A stretch of 64,000 nt of DNA from Megalobrama amblycephala (Eukaryota; Chordata; Actinopteri; Cypriniformes; Xenocyprididae): the NCBI RefSeq assembly GCF_018812025.1, contig NC_063061.1, forward strand, positions 286,001 to 350,000, written 5' to 3'. How positions within the stretch are numbered: the stretch's first letter is position 1; the number at the start of each line of letters is the position of its first letter. Both the position numbers and the translations under genes were made by a program. The notes beneath the pieces are model-generated. The model was given only the letters and a program-made list of their open reading frames with translations, was not told the origin of the DNA and searched no databases. Positions 33,501 to 42,107 of this stretch are shown here, piece after piece.

Positions 33501-36500
33501 CCCCAACTTAAGACACACTATCATAGTGACTTAGTCTAACTCCATACCAAGATGCTCTGCACCGGGGAGAGCTTGCTCTTTTCCCAGTTGACCTGAAGCC
33601 GCAACCAGCTGAGGTGCTCGAGCATCATATCTCTGTGTGGACACAATAGGTCTCGAGAGTGCACTAGAATTAGCCAGTCATCGAGATAATTTAGCATGTG
33701 AATGCCCACTTCCCTTAGAGGGGCAGAGGTCTCGAGTCTCAATCTAGTGACCATAGTCATAGAGGCATTTAAACACTTACCTCAATCCGAGAGCCGGCAA
33801 CGGAATTGGTCTGTGACGGTAGGGCAAGGTCAGTTGCCGAGCACAGCTCCTGCATCAGCCCTGGGTCAGGACTACCCTCGTGCAGATCTTTAAGTGACTT
33901 GGTCTGATGGCTATGGCATGCAGGGCAGAGGCAGCCTGTCCAGGGACACTGTAAGCCCTTGCCTGGAGGAGCCTCAGACAGTTCCTCCAGGTGGCGGCGT
34001 TCTGCGGGCACAGATGCACCGCAATTGCATGCTCGACCTGTGGGACCTCCGAGTATCCCCTGGCCACCAGATTTTTTTTTTTAAGTCTGCCTGCAAACAA
34101 AGTAATTTTAATAAGTTACCAGTGTGATACAACAAGTGCTTTTGAGAACTAAATATTCACTGGAATTACTAAAGTTTGCTAGGTTAGCTACTGGGATAAT
34201 CTGGGCTAAAATACTCCATAGCATAGCTATCTATGTAGCAAAAGGTGTAATAAAACAAACATTACACACCAAAATTAAATTTTTAAAGTTTTACACAAAA
34301 CAAGAATATTGGAAAATTGGTATAACACTGTATAATCTAAAGTGTTCACTTAAAGTGTTGAAGATTAGACTGAATGTGTTAATGTGGATTAATATTGTAT
34401 TATGGTTTATAGACACCACAGAGAGAGAGAAAACTGGTGTGCAGGTACAGAACAGGAAGAGGAAACCCGCTGGTGCTATTCAAAGAGGAAGTGGAGTGGG
34501 ATCAGCCTACAATACTACGATACCATGACTTTCTTTCTGAAGGAGAGATAGACACCATCAAAACACTGGCCAGGCCAAAGGTATGCAAATTTAATTTAAA
34601 AGGTACATTAAATGCAATTTATGTTAAAGTAGCGGTACAACATGCTCATCAATTCTTTATATAAAATAATTATAACAGGTTACAATTGCATATTTTAAAC
34701 TGCTCTTTAAAAGTATTATTTCAGTGTTGACATGTTAACTTTTCAGCATTCAGTGTGATTAGTATTAGTAATTAACAATATTCATCTAATGCAACACAAA
34801 ACTCTGTTTATATTTAGCTTTCCAGAGCTAAAGTCATAGATCCAGTCAATGGACAAAAAGTTTCTGCTGCATCCCGTGTGTCAAAAAGGTATGTGCCTCC
34901 ACCCCAAAATTTAAAATCATTTACTTGTGCTCCTGTCTTTCCAAAAAGGTATGATTCTCTTTCTTCTGTGGAACATAAAAAATATATATATTTTGAGATA
35001 TGTCTTTTTGTCCATACAATGGAAGTCAATGAACTTCATTGTTGTTTGGTTCCCAGTATTCTTCTGTAATTCTCAGATAACCTCACAAATATAGCAAAAC
35101 CAGAGTGCTAGTCGGTGAACTTTTTTCTTGATATACTTCAGATCATGCATACAAAATGCAATAAACACTATCATGTTATATTGCATTTGGAGGCAGATGT
35201 CTGATGTTTGAGAACACAATTGTGTGAGAAATTTCTGGGAGGTAATTATTATACTCAGCCATTTTAATGACAGACTTTGGCTCAGGCATTTCGGAACCAA
35301 CATTTGAGATGCTGTGATGTGATGTGATTGGTCCGCTGGTTAGTCCACTTATCCAATCACATTATCTGCTGAGCCAAAGTCACATGAGATTTTTGTTGCA
35401 CATGGAGGGATTTATTCGGTAAATATGTTTTCATTGTAGTTTATGCTCGTCTTCTTATCGGATAAAACAAATATCCGCCTCAATTGACCGCATACGATTT
35501 TATGCTCATTTTTAAAATTTATGGCCATCTTGGAGTTTCCATCCAGCATTTTTTAAATGTGATATCCTAGCCTGGATGCCAGCCGAACTTAGCCCCGCCC
35601 ACAACATTTTGAGGTCGGGGAGTTTGGTCTGGACTCGATCCGTAGAGGAGTAATTATTGACTGTGTCTGAAGCATGTGTGTAATCATGCCAATTCTTTTT
35701 GCTGCGACCATCACAGCACACCATTTATTGAGTAAATTTACTCAACTGAGCTGAGTAATCTGCATAAATCTTAAGGGTATGAATTTGGCACAATAAACCT
35801 TTTTGGCTCTGGTGACTAGAATGGCGGCGAGAAGACGACATGGTTACACTTTATTTTAAGGTGTACGTTACAATGTAATTAAACATTTAAATACTGAATA
35901 ATATTAGTTAACAACATGTACTTACTATAGGATTAGGGTTTGGTTTAGAGCCAGTTGAATGTAGTGATGCATAATTTAGACAAGTTCAGAATGTAATCCG
36001 GCCTAGGGTGCAATAATACTTTGACCAGACCAGAGGAAAATTCATTATTAATTTGAAAATTGAAATTGAAATTGAAGCAAGTGAAAGGGCCTGCAAATCA
36101 CCTTCTCTTCTAAGGGACGTTAAGGCTAGTAAAAGAACCACCTTAAGGGTCAAAAAATTTCTTAGACACTGACTCCAAGGGTTCAGATAGAACACCTGAT
36201 AACCCTTCCAGGACTATAGAAAGATCATATGAAGGAACATTTGATGGGCAGATAGTCCTCAGCTGTCTGTCTCCACATAAAAAGTGAGGAAATGTCTCCC
36301 TAATGAAATGCCATAAAATGGCACATGCATCGCAGGGGCCATCCCTGCCAAAAGCAGCTCTTGGAAGATCTCCAGCACTGAACCAACCATGCAGCAGACT
36401 GGATTCAAATGGTGCTGTTCGCACCACTATGTGAAGAGCTGCCACTTAGAGTGTACGATTTCCTTGTGGAGGGTGTTCTAGCATTCAAGATGGTCTCAAC

Positions 36501-39500
36501 AACATCAGTCAAGAGACCATAATCTAGAAATGGGTCGCCCTCAGGGACATTTTCCATATCTTATGACAAGGGCACCATATTGAACCCTGTACATAAGACA
36601 GAAGGTCGCTCCTGTTTGGAATCTCCTAAGGAGAGCCTCCCAGGAGAGCTACTAGGTCCAAGTACCATATTCAGGCATGCCAAACAGAGCTACAAACAAG
36701 GGATGCACTCTGTCTTGCCATACTCTTGCCAGAACCAGAAGCAGTGCTATTAGAGAAAGCATACAGACGTGCCCTCAGTCTGTGCCATTTTTGTTATATT
36801 GCCTCAGCCCCAACCTTGACAGGAAGTCTACTCTCACATTCAGACATCCCAGGATATAGACTGCTCTCAGTGAGACTAGCCTACCCTGAGCTCAAAGTAA
36901 GGTATGTTGCGCCAACCTGAATAGTGGGTGCGAACTCAACCTGCCCTGGTGATTTATATATGACACTACTGACATGTTGTATATTCAGCCCCTCAGGTCT
37001 GGGAGAAAGTACTTCTCTAGGGGCAAATTGCTCTAATAACCTCATATGTCCTGAAACCTTCCAAATTATGGGCGGGTACCATGTTTCGGCAGACGTGATG
37101 TGCAGAAAATGGGTGAACGACCTGTTGGGAACTGCCACTGACTGAATCCCAGATTGTGGCAGGTTTAGCCAGACAGCCCCTTGAGGGTATCAAGGAAGAA
37201 TGGGCACACAAGGTTGTGATGCGACACCTTTTTCCCCACATTTTGCCCATTCCTGTAAAATTTGCCTAAAATGCCTAAAAAAGGCATACCTAAAGTAAAT
37301 TGCATGCTGTTCTTGAACCATTTGGAGTATATCCCCTTAGCATTCCACTGTACCACCGTGGTACAAATACCATTCAAAAAGAGACCTTAGGACTGTTAAG
37401 TATGCATGGTCTCTTTTGAAAGGTACGTGTACCACTGGCGGTAGAGTGGAACGCTAACAGGTTAATATACAGTAAATAATAGTCAATGGCATGACAAATA
37501 ATTGCACATTTGTATAATATGCAGCTTAGCTTTGTACAGTGAGTTATGTTATTAGTGTCAAGGTTGAGGACTCGTGCAGTGTGTGTACTAGGATGGGCTT
37601 GTAATTAAAAAAACAAAAAAACAAAACACGAACAGAAAACTACTCCGTAAGGGAATATTTGTAGTCTAGGGCAGTCTTCAGTTTGAAGTTGAGAAGACAC
37701 AGGACATTTAGATCTTAATGTGACTGTCCTCTATCTCTCTCAGTGCGTGGCTCTCTGAAGAGGAAAATCCTGTGATCACACAGATCAACCAAAGAATCAC
37801 TGATGTCACTGGTCTAGAATTGGAGACAGCAGAGGAGCTCCAGGTATTCACATTCCTAACCAAATCACAACAGGGGCTTTCGCACTGGAGGAACCTTTTC
37901 GTAGTTCCTAGAACTATTAGCGGAAGTACCCGGATTTTGCTATGTTTGCACCACAGAAACTAGGAATGATTTCAGTTCTAGGAACTCCTTTTGGGGGAAC
38001 TAAATTAGCTTCTACTTCAGAGTAGGGTCTAAACCAGCAATATAGGAACTACCAGTGACATAAGTGTATGTTGATTGGCTGAATGCACGAGAAACCATTT
38101 TTTAAAAAGCGTTATAGCCTATATATTTACTCCACAAATTAACTCTACAAACATGGTAAATAATGATAGATGGACTTCTCAAGTTAAGGAAAAAATCCAA
38201 CACAACTTTGAGGGGACCAAGCGAAACATGATTATGTATTTCTGCTCAGTTAGTGACATTGGACATCAACCACACAGCAAATGCTAATACTTTTTCATAT
38301 ACTGTCTTCTTTCTTTGTATAAGAGTTCTATCTAATAACATATTAGACAGGCTGTTAAACAAATTGTAAACTAATTAAGACGGAGAATGTGAGCGATGTG
38401 TACTCAGGCTCTGGCATTCTCAGCACCATTACAATAAACTTCCGCCGCACTTTCAAAATAAAAGTCACAACAACAAGCGCAGCTTATGTCACTTCATAGT
38501 TCCCACTGGCGGTGCAAATGCAACCAAGAAAATGGCCCTAGGGGAACTATTAGTTCTTGGGGAAACACCCTGGTGGCTAGTTCCTAGAACCAATTTCCTA
38601 GAACTACCCGGTGCGAGAGCCCCTAATGCTAGGTTGAATTTTAAGCATAAACTAGTGTAATGGATTGATCTGTTTAGAATGCTAATTTTAAATAGTTAAC
38701 TTTTAGACTTACAGTCCATGAATATTACAGAACTGGATCAGGGCCTCAAGATGCAACTTTGGGATTTATTAGCTATGTGCATTACCAAAACGTATGTAAC
38801 ACAAACAGAAGTATTACCTTGTAATAATAGTCATGTGAAGTCACTTTTATTTATATAACACTTTATACAATACAGATGGTTTGTTCATGTAATTTCTGAT
38901 CATGTAATTAAAGGATTTGTCCACTTTTAAATAAACTCTTCCTGATAATTTACTCACCCCCATGTCATCCAAGATATTCATGTCTTCCTTTCGTCAGTCA
39001 AAAAGAAATTAAGGATTTTGATGAAAACATTCCAGGATTTTTCTCCTTATAGTGGACTTCACTGGGCACCAAACGGTTGAAGGTCCAAATGACAGTTTCA
39101 GTGCAGCTTCAAAAGGCTTTAAATGATACCAGATGAGGAATAAGAGTCTTATCTAGTGAAACGATCTGTCATTTTCGAGAAAAAAAAAAAAATACAACCG
39201 TTTATGGTTTATAAACACAAAATATTGCCTTGAACGTCTTACGGAACGAACGCGGTGCAAGTTTTGGTTTTGTTCTGTAAGTAGAATAGGGAAGGTGTAG
39301 GACATACGGCATAAACGTTTTGAAGAATGCGGAAACCGGAAATACGTTCAAGGCGATATTTTGTGTTTATAAAGCATATACAGCTGTATTTTTTTCGAAA
39401 ATGACCAATCGTTTCACTAGATAAGACTCTTATTCCTCATCTGGTATCGTTTAAAGCTCTTTGAAGCTGCACTGAAACTGTAATTTTGACCGTTTGGAGT

Positions 39501-40663
39501 CCATTGAAGTCCACTATAAGGAGAATAATCCTGGAATGATCCTTAATTTCTTTAACCAAATTCAGTTCTTAATTACTGTAATATGATTTTCTTTAATAGC
39601 ATTGTCAGATTTCGTGTAGGTCTATGTATGTAGAGATGCAATCAACGTGTAGGTCACATTTCCCATGTTTGGAAAACGTACAGTACACCCTGTTTGGTTC
39701 CTTCAACATTCAAACAGAGGCCAGAATTGACTGTTCATATGAGAATTGAGTCTATCTGTTATGGTTATCTAAAATTTCACTTTTTTGACAGATTGCAAAT
39801 TATGGAATTGGAGGCCAGTATGAGCCACATTATGACTCAAAGGTAGAATATAATAACATTTTTAAATATGTGTTATTGTTATTCCTCTGGACCTGTTTGA
39901 AGATATGTACCTGTAATAGAGAAGAAACTTACTCTGCGTTTTATTTCATTACTTTGTTCCAAAATCTCTCCACAGCTGACAAATGACTCAGACTTTCAAC
40001 TCAGAGGAGGCCGGATTTCTACTGTCCTAATCTACGTGAGGGTGTAACCTATGGAGTATAATATAACCAATTATTTAATTTATAATAATTCCCACTTTCC
40101 AGATTATTGACATTTAACTACTTTATTGTAGATGAGTGATGTGGACATTGGTGGGGCAACAGTGTTTCCTGTCATTGGTGCAGCTCTTCAGCCAAAGAGG
40201 GTTAGTTGAAGCACCTTTATTTACCACGATTTCAACTGAAATTTAAATAGACAAAATAACTTACTTACTTAAAATTGTGCTCACGTGTTTATGATTATTC
40301 CATAAGGGTACAGCAGTGTTGTGGTTTAACCTGCTAAGAAATGGAGATGAAGATGCCAGAACTTTACATGCAGCGTGTCCTGTGTTTGTAGGCAATAAAT
40401 GGGGTAAGTGTTCTGTGAGGCTTGTATTATATTAGTGAAAAAGAGTTTCTCTTATGGTGAAAATTAAGAAAACATGACCAATTCACATTTCATCCCAAAA
40501 TCAAAGGAATAATATAAATGTGACTCATGTGCAGTGTGCACTAGACATTCTTACACAATTTAAAACTTCTTGCTTTGAATTCCTCATTCTAGTTGCCAAC
40601 AAGTGGATTCGTTCTCATGGGCAAGAGTTCAGAAGAAAGTGCTCTACGATCAAATCTGATTAA
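29713..40663 (+). CDS. p4ha2-like tandem paralogue, diverged P4H alpha subunit
   Basis: Second P4HA gene directly downstream of p4ha2. Exons: 29713-29791, 29903-29999, 30423-30574, 30850-30981, 31544-31753, 32136-32299, 34413-34580, 34818-34888, 37744-37843, 39792-39842, 39976-40035, 40132-40200, 40307-40403, 40593-40663. The sum is 1521 nt, 506 residues, open throughout. Eight exon lengths are identical to p4ha2 (97, 152, 71, 100, 60, 69, 97, 71). Predicted ligands His404, Asp406, His472 and Lys482 are all kept, as are both cysteines of the linker disulfide (LCTGKK, LVCRYR). The substrate-binding domain is shortened and much changed. I infer an active ER dioxygenase of unknown, perhaps altered, substrate preference. 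P4HA3 orthology is less likely given adjacency and exon lengths. I do not recognise an established symbol. Confidence 0.9.
30850..30981 (+). CDS. P4HA paralogue coding exon 4
   Basis: Encodes DALENLRSTAQTLPSADDVE, then GVVMALVRLQEMYRLDPRN, aligned with GAAKALMRLQDTYKLD of p4ha2. An N-I-T sequon (RNITLF) is present. The exon is 6 bases shorter than its p4ha2 counterpart. Confidence 0.9.
31544..32299 (+). CDS. P4HA paralogue exons 5-6, altered substrate-binding domain
   Basis: Exon 5 (31544-31753) is 210 nt against 240 in p4ha2. It keeps the helix core YALLWMEETFRKLNKGEEA, but YNENDYYH becomes [22 protein letters not shown] becomes LYQLASFSHQIQLS, and the last helix ([12 protein letters not shown]) is missing. 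Exon 6 (32136-32299) keeps only AYEALCTGKKVMM at its end; its first part does not align. The loss of groove tyrosines suggests changed peptide binding. Confidence 0.88.
32340..34080 (-). mobile_element. DIRS-like retrotransposon remnant A (antisense)
   Basis: Read on the minus strand, in order: Gag-like text (AIAVHLCPQNAATWRN, about 34075-33770), a reverse transcriptase piece with the YLDDWLIL motif (about 33690), an RNase H piece (IQMDNMAMVVYMNCQG and IPGNLNHAVDLLS, 33347-33132), and IDLFASPG (about 33050). These are followed by PTWQIPLRKELLSQ (about 32830) and the N-terminal part of a tyrosine-recombinase-like region (STLKVYVAVIVAHHD, WDLSLVLLALQRAPF, 32640-32345). Stops and frameshifts break every domain. 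This domain order is typical of fish DIRS elements. It lies in intron 6 of the second P4HA gene. Confidence 0.72.
34413..34888 (+). CDS. P4HA paralogue coding exons 7-8
   Basis: Exon 7 (34413-34580) starts TPQRERKLVCRYRTGRGNPL and ends EGEIDTIKTLARPK. The opening matches the family's TPRRQ..LFCRY block more closely than p4ha2's own TVKRRS. Exon 8 (34818-34888) encodes LSRAKVIDPVNGQKVSAASR, the same 71-nt length as in p4ha2. The retroelement ends about 330 bases before exon 7. Confidence 0.9.
35980..37250 (-). mobile_element. DIRS-like retrotransposon remnant B (antisense)
   Basis: On the minus strand: a degraded RNase H piece (SSVIYKSPGQVEF near 37000, then LRAVYILGCLNVRVDFLSRL near 36850), a connecting block (about 36640-36540, IPNRSDLLSYVQGSIW), and the tyrosine-recombinase-like region SYDLSIVLEGLSG (about 36230) continuing in another frame as LTLKVVLLLALTSLRREGDL (36150-36060). 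It is a different, more decayed subfamily than remnant A, in the same orientation, in intron 8. Confidence 0.65.
37744..37843 (+). CDS. P4HA paralogue coding exon 9
   Basis: Encodes AWLSEEENPVITQINQRITD, then TGLELETAEELQ. It is exactly 100 nt like p4ha2 exon 9, with acceptor ctctcag and donor gtattc. Confidence 0.92.
37872..38624. mobile_element. TIR element with AGGGGCT(T/C)TCGCAC ends
   Basis: The left terminus is AGGGGCTTTCGCACTGG; the right terminus, in reverse, is AGGGGCTCTCGCACCGG. The inner arms share 'ggaac...ttcctagaac' modules. No target duplication is clear. Similar 'aggaac...agtaccgagaa' text at about 56930-57100 may be a second copy. The superfamily is not assigned. Confidence 0.65.
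38908..39555. mobile_element. Palindromic MITE with a different core
   Basis: The ends match the family at 13943 and 18465 (TTAAAGGATT..., 'cacccccatgtcatccaaga', 'gaggaataagagtcttatct'). The central arms are different ('cacaaaatattgccttgaac' pairing with 'ttcaaggcgatattttgtg'). It lies in intron 9 of the second P4HA gene. Confidence 0.75.
39792..40035 (+). CDS. P4HA paralogue coding exons 10-11 (HxD motif)
   Basis: Exon 10 (39792-39842) encodes IANYGIGGQYEPHYDSK with iron ligands His404 and Asp406; it is one codon shorter than in p4ha2. Exon 11 (39976-40035) encodes LTNDSDFQLRGGRISTVLIY. It is 60 nt, like p4ha2 exon 11a, but has lost the GNR core (GGR). Only one such exon exists here. The intron before exon 12 is 96 bases, without a second candidate. 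Confidence 0.92.
40132..40663 (+). CDS. P4HA paralogue coding exons 12-14
   Basis: Exon 12 (40132-40200) encodes MSDVDIGGATVFPVIGAALQ. Exon 13 (40307-40403) encodes GTAVLWFNLLRNGDEDARTL, then HAACPVFVGNKW, with His472 and Lys482. Exon 14 (40593-40663) encodes VANKWIRSHGQEFRRKCSTI, then KSD and a TAA stop. All three exon lengths equal those of p4ha2. Confidence 0.93.
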
Positions 40664-40705
40664 AAGACCCAAAGAAGACTGCACAGAAGAGACAATGTGA
40701 CGTCA

Positions 40706-41058
40706 TTAAAGGGTTAGTTCACCCAAAAATGAAAATTCTGTCATTTATTACTCACCCTCATGCCGTTCCACACCCGTAAGATCTCCGTTCAGAACACAAA
40801 TTAAGATATTTTTGTTGAAATCCGATGGCTCCATGAGGCCTGCATAGGGAGCAATGACATTTCCTCTCTCAAGATCCATTAATGTACTAAAAACATATTT
40901 AAATCAGTTCATGTGAGTATCCATGTGAGCCATCGGATTTCATCAAAAATATCTTAATTTGTGTTCTGAAGATGAACGAAGGTCTTAAGGGTGTGAAACG
41001 GCACGAGGGTGAGTAATTAATGACATTATTTTAATTTTTGGGTGAACTAACCCTTTAA
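40706..41058. mobile_element. TTAA-type MITE in the 3' region of the P4HA paralogue
   Basis: It starts TTAAAGGGTTAGTTCACCCA and ends with the complement, tgggtgaactaaccctttaa. It begins 43 bases after the stop codon, so it is probably part of the 3' UTR. A 20-bp direct repeat flanks it (40687-40706 and 41057-41076, 19 of 20 identical). Confidence 0.88.
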
Positions 41059-41171
41059 GAGACAATGTGATGTCATGGCAAAATGTACACATAATTTATT
41101 TTAGCGAAACACTTTTTGCTTTTAACATCTGTAACTGCAGTGTTTTTTTTCCCTACATGTCTCTGCTTCAA

Positions 41172-41177
41172 ATTAAA
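41172..41177 (+). promoter_or_regulatory. Possible variant poly(A) signal (ATTAAA)
   Basis: ATTAAA about 510 bases after the paralogue's stop codon, followed by a GT-rich stretch (atgtggtggattg). It is the best candidate seen but weak; no AATAAA lies nearer. Confidence 0.3.
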
Positions 41178-41303
41178 TATGTGGTGGATTGTAACATTAC
41201 AAGATAGACATGAAGACATTGAAAACAAGGACATCAAGGCTTTTACAAGAATTTATGATTTATTTTGTTAAATTACTTGTTCAAAATGATTTTTATACTA
41301 TAT

Positions 41304-41786
41304 ACACTCTAAAAAATGCTCGATTAAAAACAACCCAAATTGGGTTAAATATGGACAAACCCAGCAGTTGGGTTAAATGTTTACATGCTGGGCAGTTGGA
41401 TAAACATTTAAAAATTACTTTACAAATTGTTAAAAAAAATTACTATATGACTGGCTTAAAATGAACCCAAAATAGGTTGGAAATTAAAAATCAGACATAA
41501 TTATAGAGGCAACAATAATAATGAAAAGGTCAACATTTATCAATATGCAATTTAATAAATGGTTTAATTAGTATTCATTAAACTTATTAATAATTGTTCA
41601 TTTATTAAACATTAATAAATGTCGATTTCCAACATATTTTGGGTTCATTTTAAGCATGCAATACAATAATTTGTAAACAATAGTTGAGTTAAATAAAACT
41701 ACCCAGCAGATTGATCAAACATTTAACCCAACCGCTGGGTTTGTCCATTTTCAACCCAACTTGGGTTGTTTTTAAACCAGCATAAC
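41304..41786. mobile_element. Palindromic MITE with GGGTTGTTTTTAA ends
   Basis: The left arm 'aaaaacaacccaaattgggt...gacaaacccagcagttgggt' pairs with the right arm '...ccgctgggtttgtccat...aacttgggttgtttttaaa'. Both arms are about 90 bases, around an A/T-rich core. Non-coding. Confidence 0.7.
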
Positions 41787-41787
41787 A

Positions 41788-41812
41788 TCTATCTATCTAT
41801 CTATCTATCTAG
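41788..41812. repeat. (ATCT)n microsatellite
   Basis: Six ATCT units directly after the palindromic MITE. Confidence 0.9.
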
Positions 41813-41846
41813 AGGACTGCAGTGAGTAAACTGAATGTGATGAGGT

Positions 41847-41991
41847 CATTTTGACAGTAAAAGTGGGCGGAGTTACGCAGTATCATTCTGACAGCAAGAG
41901 TGGGCGGGGTTACGCAGCATCATTCAACAGCAGAAGGGGGCGGAGTTACGCAGCATCACTCTGACAGCAGGAGGAGGGCGGTGTTACGCAG
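41847..41991 (+). promoter_or_regulatory. Four-unit GC-box minisatellite upstream of jakmip2
   Basis: Four tandem units of about 37 bases, each with 'gacagca...GGGCGG...gttacgcagcatcat'. GGGCGG (the Sp1/KLF core) occurs at 41865, 41902, 41938 and 41976. The array ends about 10 bases before a likely non-coding first exon of jakmip2, so it may be part of its proximal promoter. Confidence 0.6.
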
Positions 41992-42000
41992 CATCATCGG

Positions 42001-42107
42001 AGCTTGTCGTTTTATTGTACGGCTGCTGATGCTGAGAAAAATGTAGGACCATGATTGTGGATTTGAGGTTTGTGGACTGTGGCACATCGTGGCGGATTGT
42101 TTTCTAG
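42001..42107 (+). other. jakmip2: Probable non-coding exon 1 of jakmip2
   Basis: A GC-richer stretch ends in a strong donor (tttctag|gtaagc at 42108), downstream of GC boxes and without TATA. It would splice to the acceptor at 54374. The start coordinate is approximate. Confidence 0.45.

Noticed and set aside
29713..40663. Idea that the second P4H gene is a pseudogene
   Set aside because: All 14 exons have GT-AG borders, the frame is open for 506 codons, and every catalytic residue is kept.
29713..40663. Idea that the second gene is P4HA3
   Set aside because: The tandem position, identical exon lengths to p4ha2 and the TPQRERKLVCRY block fit a p4ha1/2-type duplicate better. A phylogeny would be decisive; grouping with P4HA3 would overturn this.
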